This document shows positions 32,889 to 47,800 of a stretch of DNA of 64,000 nt, in pieces. Within the stretch, counting starts at the first letter, position 1; each line of letters starts with the position of its first letter. The position numbers were made by a program, and so were the translations under genes. Below the pieces are notes generated by a model, which worked only from the letters and a program-made list of their open reading frames with translations, did not search any database and was not told the DNA's origin. This DNA is from Bolinopsis microptera (Eukaryota > Ctenophora > Tentaculata > Lobata > Bolinopsidae). The stretch is from positions 7,311,246-7,375,245 of the forward strand of contig NC_087081.1 in assembly GCF_026151205.1 (NCBI RefSeq), given 5' to 3'.

Positions 32889-35800
32889 CTAGTCCTCTTC
32901 GTGAAGGTCGTTGATATCCTGCATATGATCGGAATTAAGAAACACGTCCAGATAGCCCAAGTTCTCCTTCATGTGAGAAAGCTTCGTGGTTCGTGTTATT
33001 AATATTACTTCTCTCCTGATAAGATGTTCTTGTAAGTTTAAGGGGGTATACACCAAAATTGTCCAACCCAAATGGGATACACTCCACTTAACATCGTTAC
33101 AACAATATCATATTGTGCTGAATCTCTAAAAATACTGACGACTGAGGGTGAAAGTGAAAGTGAACTCACTGAGCAGCCCAATTGTAGAGAATGGCATGTT
33201 TGGAGGTATGGTATAGTTCCGACAAGTCGGTTATCAGAGGTTCTTCTAACACGGGGTTTATGGCTGCTCCTTCTTTGATGTAGTAGTCCCCTGAGATAGT
33301 ACATATGAGATAGTATTATAACCGTATAATACAATGAGATAGTAACCATGGTTACCGTATAATATCATGAGATAGTAACCATGATTACCGTATAATATCA
33401 TGAGATAGTAACCATGATTACCGTATAATATCATGAGATAGTAACCATGATTACCGTATAATATCATGAGATAGTAACCATGGTAACCGTATAATATCAT
33501 GAGATAGTACCTATGGTAACCGTATAATACCATGAGATAGTAACTATGGTTACCGTATAATATCATGAGATAGTAACCATGATTACCGTATAATATCATG
33601 AGATAGTAACCATGATTACCGTATAATATCATGAGATAGTAACCATGATTACCGTATAATATCATGAGATAGTAACCATGATTACCGTATAATATCATGA
33701 GATAGTAACCATGGTAACCGTATGATACCATGAGATAGTAACTATGGTTACCGTATAATATCATGAGATAGTAACCATGATTACCGTATAATATCATGAG
33801 ATAGTAACCATGATTATCGTATAATATCATGAGATAGTAACCATGGTTACCGTATAATATCATGAGATAGTAACCATGGTTACCGTATAATATCATGAGA
33901 TATTAACCATGGTAACCGTATAATACCATGAGATAGTAACTATGGTTACCGTATAATATCATGAGATAGTAACCATGATTACCGTATAATATCATGAAAT
34001 AGTAACCATGATTACCGTATAATATCATGAGATAGTAACCATGGTTACCGTATAATATCATGAGATAGTAACCATGGTTACCGTATAATATCATGAGATA
34101 GTAACCATGGTTACCGTATAATACCATGAGATAGTAACTATGGTTACCGTATAATATCATGAGATAGTAACCATGATTACCGTATAATATCATGAGATAG
34201 TAACCATGATTACCGTTTAATATCATGAGATAGTAACCATGATTACCGTATAATATCATGAGATAGTAACCATGGTTACCGTATAATATCATGAGATAGT
34301 AACCATGGTTACCGTATAATATCATGAGATAGTAACCATGGTTACCGTATAATATCATGAGATATTAACCATGGTTACTGTATAATATCATGAGATAGTA
34401 ACCATGGTTACCGTATAATATCATGAGATAGTAACCATGATTACCGTTTAATATCATGAGATAGTAACCATGATTACCGTATAATATCATGAGATAGTAA
34501 CCATGGTTACCGTATAATATCATGAGATAGTAACCATGGTTACCGTATAATATCATGAGATAGTAACCATGGTTACCGTATAATATCATGAGATAGTAAC
34601 CATGGTTACCGTATAATATCATGAGATAGTAACCATGGTTACTGTATAATATCATGAGATAGTAACCATGGTTACCGTATAATATCATGAGATAGTAACT
34701 ATGGTTACCGTATAATATCATGAGATAGTAACCATGATTACCGTATAATATCATGAGATAGTAACCATGGTTACCGTATAATATCATGAGATAGTAACCA
34801 TGGTTACCGTATAATATCATGAGATAGTAACCATGGTTACCGTATAATTTATAATGAGATAGTAACCTTGGTTACCGTTTAATATATCATGAGATGGTAA
34901 CCATGGTAACCTGGGTTACATAAATATTTAAAAGCATGCTAATTACCATTACATGAATTTGCTGTTTTAAAAAATCAAATTATCATCTGAAGAAATAAAA
35001 ACAGCTTTAACTTCTCAACATGAAATTCAAATCAAGTTTGCATTTATAATAAACATGAACGCTAAGCTATAAGATATTATACCTGATACTCCATAAGCCA
35101 TAAACAATATCTCATGTTCCAAGCAGAAGTTGTAGACATCTCTATCATGTTCGAAGGGGGTGAAGATATTCTGAACAATGCTGGGAGGAGTCAAAATTAG
35201 ACGAGGTAAATGCAGTCAATATTGGGATGCAGTGAAACTATATGCGATTAATCATTTTTACATCTATATTATATTTTGAACTTGACGAAATCTCCCCGGC
35301 AACGGGGACATAGAAACAAACTCAGAAAATTGGCCAAAAAGTGACCCCTTCGTTCTGAAAAATTTTAGCTCACAAATGGAGTTGAAACCTCGCGAGTTTT
35401 AGCAAGGTTTTAGAAAAATAAATCAATTATCAATTGATCATTAATTGATTAAGTAATTAACTATTAATCAATTAAGTAAACCCAACCTGATGGGAACAGA
35501 AGCAACAGATTGCACGTGCATAATATAAGTAATCTCAGTGTTGCTCAGTCCAATAGCTAGTACCTTTCCTGACAACACGAAACTTTCCATAGCTTTCCAA
35601 ACAACTGAAATAAAACTTTTAAAGTAAAGATAGCTGATACTAGGGCTGAACTGGGGCCCCTTGCAAAATTGTTAATTACTATCATTTAAGTAATCTGATG
35701 ATCATGCTGAAGTTTCGACCACCAAAAGCTCAGCAGCCAAGATGAAATCGTGCAACAAAAGATGACATTAATTTATGTTCTTAAATTTGATCCTTCGAAC

Positions 35801-38800
35801 AGCTGTTGAGCAATGAAACGCAAACATAATCTTAGCAATAATTTATGTTGGTATATTACAAAATGGGGCAGTTTTAAAGAAACACTTACCAGTTAGCTGC
35901 TCGAAATTAGGAATGTGATCTGTATTATGAAGGAGCAATATGTCAATGTACTCCAGATCCAATCTCTGTAAGGACCCTTCTATCAATGCAACCATTTCTT
36001 TGTGTAGATCAGCTTCCCCTGTATTTCTCCACTGAACACAAAACATTTGTAAATTTATATATTATATAAATTATGATTATAACACACATAACCCCGGCAA
36101 GCGCAGGGATTATATTTAAATTTTTCCCGCGACGCGCGGGAAAAATTCATAATAATTTCGAGTGCGAAGCACGAGGGATTATTATGAAAATAACCCCGAC
36201 GTGCTTTAGCACGAGGGGTTATTTTAATATAACTTAAGCGTGCCGGTGTTATGTGTTATAAACCCCTCCGGGTTAGTGCTAGGACCAGCAATTTGACATT
36301 TTACTCTTAATTCTAGCTATATGATTATGAGATCAGTATGGACAATATGAAATGGAATTGGGGACTACCAAATAAATACAACTAAGGACCTAAGGTACTA
36401 TGACATTTGAAATTGGCGTTATATCTAAACATTATTCCTCAGTCAGAACGTTGAATGAATATGAATATCGATAAGGGGCGTCGAGTTAAGCCTGGCAAGC
36501 GATAAAAGGTGGAGCTAATAATGATATCGTGTCATGAAGTCCATCAAAGTAGACGACTATATATAATATAATACATGGCTTATAACAAACACGACAAAAT
36601 TAATCGGACAAAATCAAATGTAACCGTCGAGACAAGTTCTGGAACTGGTCCAATTAATGTAAGAGTTTAAGTAATTTAAGCAGTGTGTTGGAGTTTTGCC
36701 AGCGCCTGCAGTTAGACCGATACGTAGATAAAGTGTATTAAATAGTTCTTACGTTAAGCCATAGGTCACGTGACATTTTTTACCAATGCGCGTCGTAGTA
36801 GTTAGTCACGTGATACACGTCATCAAAACACGTGACAGTGCGCGGTTGAAATTCTCATGTAATATCAAAACAGAACAAATCTAGTTGAGCCAAATAACCG
36901 GGGCGGGATTATAGAAGCTGTGCTGGGGTTATTTATTCAGCGGGAAAAAACTAACAGCGGGAGCCGGGATTATCAGAATCTATTTAGCGGGAGCCGGGAT
37001 TATCAGAATCTTATTCTGACCCGGAGGGGTTTATAATAAGACAAAATTTGAAATAAGTTTGATCATTTTAGCCCCTTGCTTATTATAGACACGTCAATTC
37101 ACTCACACTTGTGACTTTTTGTTTGTGTTTTACTTACCATTATTTTAGTGACAACTTTAACTGAACTTCTCATCCACTTACAATCTCTCACAGCTCTACC
37201 TAAAAACATTTAATTAAACAATCAATCAACTAATAAATCAATCGACCAAGTTGCTCCAAATATAATAGACACCATCTGAATAAAGCTAGCAAACGAACCT
37301 ATTTCTTCCTCGTTACCATACATAACAGCTGTGTCAATAAGCTTGTATCCCATATCTAGGGCTGCCCTTGTGTTCAAATACACGTTATCTATTGAACCCC
37401 CTGCAATGACAATTAACAAACCTTACGGTCACACATGTTATAAGATTTGAGCTTATTATCGTTAAAAACAGCTTGTCAAAATTTCAACTTTTCTAATTAT
37501 TGGTGATTTTGAGGTTTAAAATAAAACAACAAAGTAAACGATAAGATGTATCACTACATTACCAGGAAGCCCGGTCCCGAATGCAATTCCAGGTATGTAA
37601 GCAGTCTCACTGTTGTATTGTTTTATAGGGAACTTAGCAGGAGGGGGAACATCTGAATCTCTACTGTACTGCTCGGATTGTTCAGACACGTGGGCACGTA
37701 GTGAACCAGCACCTGGGGAGAGACAGGGGTTTAGGGGGACAGCACCTGAGGAAGACAGGGGTTTAGGGGGACAGCACCTGAGGAAGACAGGGGTTTAGGG
37801 GGGCAGGATCTGAGGGAGACAGGGGTTTAGGGGGACAGGACCTGAGGGAGACAGGGGTTTAGGGGGACAGGACCTGAGGGAGACAGGGGTTTAGGGGGAC
37901 AGGATCTGAGGGAGACAGGGGTTTAGGGGGACAGGACCTGAGGGAGACAGGGGTTTAGGGGGACAGGATCTGAGGGAGACAGGGGTTTAGGGGACAGGAT
38001 CTGAGGGAGACAGGGGTTTAGGGGGACAGGACCTGAGGGAGACAGGGGTTTAGGGGGACAGGATCTGAGGGAGACAGGGGTTTAGGGGGACAGGACCTGA
38101 GGGAGACAGGGGTTTAGGGGGACAGGATCTGAGGGAGACAGGGGTTTAGGGGGACAGGATCTGAGGGAGACAGGGGTTTAGGGGGACAGGACCTGAGGGA
38201 GACAGGGGTTTAGGGGGACAGGATCTGAGGGAGACAGGGGTTTAGGGGGACAGGATCTGAGGGAGACAGGGGTTTAGGGGGACAGGACCTGAGGGAGACA
38301 GGGGTTTAGGGGGACAGCACCTGAGGGAGACAGGGGTTTAGGGGGGCAGGATCTGAGGGAGACAGGGGTTTAGGGGGACAGGACCTGAGGGAGACAGGGG
38401 TTTAGGGGGACAGGACCTGAGGGAGACAGGGGTTTAGGGGGACAGGATCTGAGGGAGACAGGGGTTTAGGGGGACAGGACCTGAGGGAGACAGGGGTTTA
38501 GGGGGACAGGATCTGAGGGAGACAGGGGTTTAGGGGGACAGGATCTGAGGGAGACAGGGGTTTAGGGGGACAGGACCTGAGGGAGACCGGGGTTTAGGGG
38601 GACAGGATCTGAGGGAGACAGGGGTTTAGGGGGACAGGATCTGAGGGAGACAGGGGTTTAGGGGGACAGGACCTGAGGGAGACAGGGGTTTAGGGGGACA
38701 GGACCTGAGGGAGACAGGGGTTTAGGGGGACAGGACCTGAGGGAGACAGGGGTTTAGGGGGACAGGACCTGAGGGAGACAGGGGTTTAGGGGGACAGGAC

Positions 38801-41800
38801 CTGAGGGAGACAGGGGTTTGGGAGGGGTAATTTTTGTAAACAAATATTTCAGAAAGGGGCCAGAGAGTTAGGTCAAAGTATGGAGGTGAGAAAGTAAAGA
38901 GAGCGTTACACTAACCAAGGGGAGAGCACTCGGTAATATCACAAGGTTTAGGTCTAGACCCCACATGTTGCTGATACAGCGCCAAACTCCCCGAAATATT
39001 CCTCCTGTCTATCTCGAAGAAGCCAGCCTGTTCTAACAACATATTATAAGAGTCCAGGTAGAACCACATTCCTACTGCCATGTTCCTGCCGGGGGGACTG
39101 TACACGTGGTGGGGGTGGAGGAGTGGCACAAACAGGGTGTCTCCTGGAGGTATAACCATGGTTACTATCTCATCATATACGGTAAATATAGTGGCACAAA
39201 CAGGGTGTCTCCTGGAGGTATAACCATGGTTACTATCTCATCATATACGGTAAATATAGTGGCACAAACAGGGTGTCTCCTGGAGGTAACCATGGTTACT
39301 ATCTCATCATATACGGTAAATATAGTGGCACAAACAGGGTGTCTCCTGGAGGTATAACCATGGTTACTTTCTCATCATATACGGTAAATATAGTGGCACA
39401 AACAGGATGTCTCCTGGAGGTATAACCATGGTTACTATCTCATCATATGCGGTAAATATAGTGGTAAATTGTTCATGTTAGAATATTGTGAATCAATAGT
39501 ATCACGAAAATTTGTGTCAGCCTACATGATGATTGTTACTTAGTACAACCTGACTCTACCATGATAGCTCATTAATACATAAACATCTGTATATTTCAAT
39601 GCTTTTAACATCTGGGTAATGGCTGGGAAATATCTCCCCCGCATTCCACAGGATCTAAACTGCTAAATACCTGGTTCTACTATAGCACGTTTCCATGTAA
39701 CATTACAAAGTCCCGGGTGGTCTGCAATAGAGAAGTTAGTAACATTGAGGGGGGACAGGTTGGGGAAGTCTACCCATTGGTCCATCTGAAGTTGGAGAGA
39801 GGCGTCTGGTTCTGCTATTATCCACTGAATAGAACGTTGGAATGAGATGAAATGTACAGTGTACTGTATAGTGTTTGGGAGAGTGTAGGTGGTTGATTCA
39901 ACTGATAATTGCCCATTTTTATACCTTAAATTCTATGCGGTGAACGTAATAGAATCCGTGTGTTTAGCCCGAAGTATACCGCAATACACAGTTCATACCC
40001 ATTTATTATGAATTTTGTGGAGCCTTATCGTGGGTTTTAATTAGAAGACGGCGAAACCACCTAGTTTTGCCCCGTGTAAAACGATAAGTTGAATCGATGT
40101 TTTACTGAATGTAGAATTTGTAGATAATAGAAACAAGTTTTCCTGTATAAAAGATGGTAGGAAGTAAAACATAACGGACAAAGATAGTTGAACATTGTTA
40201 TTTACGCTTTGAAAATCAATAATTGAACGACTTGCACAGTTGCACGGTAACAAGCCGTTGACACGAACTTTGAAAGTTTGAATCCCATGCAATACGCGCG
40301 CATTAAATTTATCTACGATGTGATATTTTCTGCAGTTTTATGTCGCCGCCGATTCCGTTTATTTATTTGTAAATGCGGTCATATAGTTTCATGAATTATA
40401 CGTATCTTCTTCATGCGAGTACACTATTATACATTAGAGATTCAGTTCCTACATGAAATTTTACATGAAAATGTACTAAGTAATTTGCAAATCTCACCTC
40501 TTTAGTACCATCTAATACTGTCAGTAAGTTAGCAAATCCGTCAAAGTGAAGAGGGGAGTTAGTATTTCCCGAGCTCAGATAAAAGTTTTGATAAAAATCA
40601 TTTTCGTCTGTAAATTCGAATAGCCCAGTCAGATTCAGATAGCTAGGCACTGAAAATATGGGGTTAGGATAATAAAACAGCTTTATTTACGTGATTTAAT
40701 CTTGAATAATAGTAATAAAATAATAATTAAAGTTAATAAAATCATAATCCAAGTTTATAAAATAATTCCCTAAAGTTACAATGAAATGTGGTCATTAGAC
40801 ACATTACATTAGCCAGTAATTTAATTCAATAGAATTATACAGACAGAATGATCTGATCAATTGGCTCCAGATCTGTGCAGACTAAAATAATTCAAATATA
40901 TCACCAAAAGTGTATTACTCAACCCAAGGATACCTTACTAATCTGTACAGTTATAAATAACTTATCATTACTAACTTATACTGTTGTAAACTAAGATTCA
41001 AACTTATTACAGCTTATCTATCCTATTGTTAACTAAAGTACTAAGTACTAACCTATAAGCTCATCTAAGAATCTATCATCTGAAGTCATTGAGTCTAAAT
41101 ACCAGTCGTTATCTCTGAAATATATTGGATAAGAGTAAGTTGGCAGACTGCCAACAGTTGGCTACATTTGGCTACAGTTGCATTTCGTAGTTTTAGATTT
41201 TATGTTCCTTTGAATACTTTGGTTAAGCTATACACCTATAAAGTAATCATCTGAAAAAAACGACCAGAACGTAGGAACTACTTAGCTAAATAGCCAAAAA
41301 ACTATTCATACGTTTTAGTCTTTTACGTAGTCATTAATAAGTTAAAGGCTAATTGAACACATAACCCTTTAACTTAATAACTGATAAGTAAAAACCTTTG
41401 TACTTATATAGTCAGAAAGACGAACACCATGTCGCAATACCGACTCGAAGTTGCGTAACGAATGCCTATTGCCCAACATATTAAGATGCATTAAAACTAA
41501 CGGGCTGCGACGAATGGGAACTTGCCACTCCATGGCAATATAAATTATATTGGCTCTGTTACATCGCTTCGTGTTAATATAAAACTCTGTAATATGAACA
41601 TGTATGGGAGTTGGAGGTAGCATATTTTAAACCCTTCCACGGTGCAGAGCTCATACAGTGTAGTTTAGTAAACCGCCAGATTGAAAAGTATGCTCTCTAG
41701 CTCTCTGTATACTCTCTGTGAGCCAAGGACAAAAGAAAATCGCGAGTTAGTATAGTTAGACTAGAGAGCGATTAGAGAGATTAGAGAGCGATAGGCGTGC

Positions 41801-44800
41801 CAGTCAAAACAATAGCATTATATTTAAAAAATCTCGAATATATTATTGCTATAAAGTTATAAAACAGCATATCTTACGAGACATATTTAAATGGTACGAA
41901 AGTCGGTGGTTTTTCGAAAAAAAAACACTGTATTTTCGGACTACCAAAATTTAGGTCACTATCATTATTTTCTCCAAATTATTTTTCACGTATTTTCCTT
42001 AATGATGACTTTATCGATTTACTATCAACTTATCAATATAGCAAGTTATAAATATGATTCATCAAACAATTAATAAACACTAGTATTCGATCATGAATTG
42101 CTTTAAAAATGATTTTGGACACGTTCCATTAAAAATAAGCAAGCTCTGTCACTATTTTATTGGCCACGGCCAGGTAGGTAACATTATTATAAGCTATTAT
42201 ATCCAGGTAGATGCGAATCGATAAAACGGAGTACAACGGAGACTTACAGTCGTCTATTCTCAATCAGCTTGCCTTAAGGAATCTCTAATACAATCTTACA
42301 ATTCCAACAGCATGGGGTACGTACAAAATGTTATAAAACAAAAGTCCTCAGGAGACCGGTACTTTGTCTTTACCCTTAGCTTGTACTACAAGTTGCATCT
42401 TCAAGTTGTAGATGCAATACTGCGAGTGTGAGAGACTGTGACAAATTGTGATGTTAGCGGTTTTAGTGAATATTATTACTATTATTGTAGTTAATCCGGA
42501 CAATGGGTGTGGTTCTGATAACCACATTTAATATTCATAACAAATATTTGATAGTTTAAAAACATAATTGTCTGCTAGATGCGCTTGGAACTTTACATAT
42601 ACTTCAAATTTTGAGCGCAGAATAGATGAACATTTTGTCCGGTAATGTGTATTTGATGGGCTCAGAAAATCTTCATCTAAACATCTACCACATACCTCTA
42701 CACATACCTCTACACATACCTCTACACATACCTCTACACATACCTCTACACATACCTCTACACATACCTCTACACATACCTCTACAGTCTACACATACCT
42801 CTACAGTCTACACATACCTCTACACATACCTCTACACATACCTCTACACATACCTCTACACATACTTCTACACATACCTCTACACATACCTCTACACATA
42901 CCTCTACACATACTTCTACACATACTTCTACACATACCTCTACACATACCTCTACACATACCTCTACACATACCTCTACACATACTTCTACACACACCTC
43001 TACACATACCTCTACACATACCTCTACACATACCTCTACACATACCTCTACACATACCTCTACACATACTTCTACACATACTTCTACACATACCTCTACA
43101 GTCTACACATGGTTTTGGTTTTGGTTTTGGTTTAAAGAGCTTATACTTGCCACATATGTCCAGGGGCATTATAATAATGCAGGACTTCTAGGCAATGAGC
43201 TTGGTTGTGGGACACACTCAACTAGGGAAGTTGAGAGGCCTCCAATCAAGTCTCATTAAAGAGATATCAACAGAGTGTGAACCACTGCCAGACTTACCTT
43301 TGATTCGAGTTTGCCAGGCTCTATAAGTGTGGCAGAGAGTGTCTTCTTCGTCCTATCCTTTGTCCGTGATGCTGATAACAGACTCTTGTTGTATGTGGTG
43401 GTGACAAAAACTCATTTGCATGATTGGGTCTAGAGATGGGTCGATTGTGAAGTGTGCTATAAATAAGTAGTTGTGATAAATAGTACTGCTCAGTACCGTA
43501 ATTATAAAACCATAATCTGAGAACTTGTCTCAACATAGAAGATCTAAACTGGGTCGAAACTGGGTCTAAACAGTCTACACATACCTCTACACATACCTCA
43601 ATACCCCTGGCTTATTATAGTCCCCTTTACATTCCACTCAGCCTGCACATGCTCCTTTAAATTAAATTTGGTTCAAGTTTACATAATAGTAAAGATAATT
43701 ATCTCAGTCTAATTGCTGATCACGTGCCTAATTAAGATTCAATAGAAAGGTTTGTAACCATGTTACCAGTTACCTCGGAATTACCGCGTTAATTACACAC
43801 TTATTATCAGGTAGTGCGGGTGTACAGGTGCCTGTGTATACACAGGTGTATAGTGTAGTGTGTAGTGTGTATAGTGTAGTGTGTACTGTGTAGTGTGTAC
43901 TGTGTGTACACTACACAATGTACACACTACAGTTACACTACAGTGGGTGGTATTATAGAAACCACTGCCAATCCAACACCTGTAGAGTATTATAGTATTA
44001 GGAACCAAGGTGAGACTGCAGACTATCCTGGCAGCTGTTATAGACTGTAGATACAGGGCGAGATTATAAGAACAGTCTATTAGTCTATTGTAGGGACAGC
44101 AGTATTAAGAAACTATTCACGGTTAGATTGCAGATTGCAAAATAGACTGGCGGCTGTAGACTGTGTAGAGTGCAGAGTCAGGGCGATATGATAGGGACAC
44201 TGGACTGTCTGGTAACCATCATATAACCAATTTAAATTACCATTTAATTTAGATAGACTTGCAGCTGTAGAGCAAGAGTAAGAATGTAACATTACAGGAA
44301 CAGTATGGTTGCTGAATGCTGAGTTATATAATGTAATTTATTAATTATAATTATAATTTATTAGAATAAAAGGAATATATTGTTTTGATATCATTGTTAT
44401 ATTATTAAATTGAGCCTCAACTATTCTTTTGAAATATTATTATCTTAAACCCTAAAAACGTAGGTAGCTTGAATATTGCGCAGCTATGCAAAAAACTATA
44501 CACTACGCACAACCGTGAAACATTAATCCACACAACAGCTTAAAGTTCACACGACAACATGCTACGCTGAGGAGGGGGAGGCGTCAATTTAGTGTTTATA
44601 CATTTACCAGATCGAAGCTGAGGATTAAATTTGTATTGTAAGTGATGTTACAGTGATGTTACAATAGGGTAGCCTATCAGCTGTGTCGAGTTTGTATATT
44701 GTATGACTTTTCTCTTAACCTAAATGTTTGAGGAATGTTCGGCAGAATGTTTTCAGAAATCGTTTGACTTACTGTCATTAGCACCTAAGTTCTTTATAAG

Positions 44801-47800
44801 CATGATTCTAGGTCATACTATTAAAAAAAGGGCGCTTGCGGCAAATATTATCGCAGAAAGGTAGTAGGGCGGCTACTAGTAGGGCGGCTACTAGTAGGGC
44901 GGCTTCTAGTAGGGCGGCTACTAGTAGGGTAGTACTAGTAGTAGGGTAGATGTCAATTCACTTTTAGACCAGACACTCACGGTGTTATGAAATATGACAG
45001 AAAAAAAGTTCCGAATATTTTAAAATCAAGTACTGACGAATAGCTTAAATTTAAAAGAAATATTTTCCCTAAGAATTTTCCAGAATTCCTGTGGTGTGTA
45101 CTGTAAAATATAGTAAAGTTGTTCACTCATGCAGTGTGCAGTACGCAGTGGTGAAACATTCATTCTTAGGCTTTCTGTACCAGACACATACATACACCCC
45201 AACATTTCAATATGTCAATTTGTACTGAAAAAACCTCGGGTACTTGATGGTATTGCTAAATTGAAGAGGTATGGTTTAAAAAACGGAGTTTTATTGTTTC
45301 TCCCAATGAGTTGATATGTAGAGAAGAACTAGATAATATTTAATATAATAATAATTTAATATAATATATAATATATTATATATATCTAATATAATAACAT
45401 AATAATTTAATATAATATATCTAGTATAGTAACATAATAACATAATATTGTAACATTGTACCTTTTTACAGATCAGTGTGACACCCCAGACACCATACTA
45501 TTCCTGAGGGGCGAAGCAGCGAAGGGGGCAGCAAGGCTTCAAGCCTACGGCAGCCTCACTCTTGAAACTATCGCCCACAGGAAGGGAACTATCAAAAACC
45601 ACACCACAATCAACAAACAATTCATGGAGGATCTCAACATACCACCTAGAGCCACAAGAGACCTCACAGCACCAACCATGATGCTGGGACGGCACTTCAC
45701 CGTCACCACTCCTGGAACTAACAAAGCTGAATACAGAACCGCACTCCAACACACCATCGACAACATTACCAGTGAAACGATCACCTGCTACACAGACGGG
45801 TCTCTATCAGACTCCGGAAGTGGGGCTGGGTACATCATCACGACTGACAACAACAACACCACCCTGGAAGAGAGATCATTCAAGCTCCCTGATTATTGTA
45901 CTGTCTACCAGACAGAGCTCACTGCAATCATTGAAGCCTGCAAGTATCTCTCATCCTACAACAATTCACACATCATTATATGGTCTGATAGTCTCTCCTC
46001 CATACAAGCTATTTCCTCGCTTTCAACGAGGAGCAGAACTACTAGAGACTGTTATGACACCCTTAACGCACTCGGATCGAACAACACTCTAGAGATCCGA
46101 TGGATCGCAGCCCATATTGGGTTGTGGGGAAATGAAAAAGCGGATGAGCTGGCCAAGCTTGGCACGACCAGCGAACACGTTTTGAAATGCCCAATCCCTC
46201 AATCTTACATCAAACGACAAATCAACAACAAAGTCCACAGACTGAATCAGGATATCTGGTTAACGGATGGTCCTAGACACACCAAACTAACACTTGGCCA
46301 AAAGCACACCAAAATAATCAATAATATAAACACGTCACTCATCAACAATAGACAAGACTATAGAACCGCAGTCCACCTAATCACGGGCCACTGTGGCTTA
46401 AACAAACACCTCCACACCATCCGCAAATCAAGCACCAGTGCTTGTCCTATGTGCGGTGACGGAGAGGAAACTGTCTCACACTTTCTTGGACAGTGCCCAG
46501 CTATTGCCCAAATAAGAGGTCAATACTTTCGGGACTACTACCTCTCGGTCAACGACATATTCGACAACCACCACATTACCACAATCGTCAACTTCACAAA
46601 CCGCACCAAACGCTTAATAGTACCAGAAGAACTGGATCAGACTGGCGTAACTTAGCGCATTAACACATTACATATGCAGCCTTGCCTAACTGATTTATAA
46701 ACTCATCTGGTACCAAAGCGCGGTATTCCCATTCAGATCATTACCACCACCGTCCTCCACAATTCACACTGTTGTCTCCGATAAACCCCCCCTCATCCCA
46801 GAGGTAGGCAAAGCATCTTAATGCTATCCTCTAGTGGGCTTTCTATGCCCAGCCTCTCTTAAAAAAAAAAAAAAAAAAAAAAAAAAGATCAGTGTAACGA
46901 GTTAGTAGCATGGTTGGAGAACTTCTAACTCATTTGAGAATGTTCCAGAAACTAAAGTTAATCTCTGTTATTAGAGGGGGTCTAGAGGGTGTAGATTGGG
47001 AGATTATTAGATTAGAAGATTACACAATACGATGTGATACAATATATGATATATATTTCCAAGGAGATTTATATATTTATGAAGGAGTACGGGCTTGTTC
47101 CATGAGGCACCTGCGTTAAGCGTGTAACAAGATGTGAACTCAATAACTTCATTCTGCACAAGATATTAAGTTAAACATAGCTGTAAGTTTGAGACCACCG
47201 TTCCCTGCATCAGTGGTATAACGGAGCAATTTGCTGCACCACTCCTAAGAACTCAAACTGGCTGCATTGATGGAGGAATGACAGAGAGATCTCCTCTCTG
47301 TGGGGTGGTCACACGATGTGATGGCCCTGTTAAAGCTTAACGGATCTCAAAAACCCACAATTATGCTGGATAATTTGTCTACCGGCCATAATAAATTTTC
47401 AATTTTTAACGAATCTTATGTCCCTAATAATTCTCACTGCTTAACAGTCCGTAAATAATTTGTCGTAATAATTTGTCGTAATAATTTGTCGAGAATCCGA
47501 ATATTAATAAAGATTCGGACCGTTCTAGAACTACGATCAGGGTCCATCTATCTGATTTCATTTTGATTTATCCTATTAATAAAGTCGGTAGTTCGGCGAA
47601 TCAAAGAGGATGAGTTATTACATAATAAGTGGCCGGAGCCCTTGTAGAATTTATTAAAGTGGAGAGTAGCGATGGTTTAGGCTTTTCATTGTAGCAGGAA
47701 AAAGCACAAAATTAACTCAGTGAAATAATGTACGTACTAAATTTTAAGAAAGTTAGATTCTAAAACAAAAAGTTACAGTATTGAAAGTTAAATTCTCATG

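Noticed and set aside
32787-33002. A 71-codon plus-strand membrane protein
   Set aside because: The hydrophobic stretch comes from repeated ATGGTTACC sequence, and the rest is antisense to the last exon of the AKR domain.
33258-34820. Three long minus-strand frames of MILYGNHGYYL repeats
   Set aside because: The 33-bp repeat unit is a multiple of three, which keeps frames open. The array lies in an intron of a well-supported gene.
37713-38820. CRISPR-like regular repeat array
   Set aside because: There are no unique spacers; the units are contiguous tandem repeats in an animal gene intron. The same applies to the other arrays.
42626-43169. Frames reading HIPLHIPL, TYLYTYLY, VCVEVCVE and MCRGMCRG
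   Set aside because: 12-bp minisatellite artefact; the unit is four codons and open in several frames on both strands.
43298-43371. A coding exon of the JmjC-AKR gene
   Set aside because: Including it breaks the frame, while the exons on either side join in phase without it. It is kept only as a possible poison exon.
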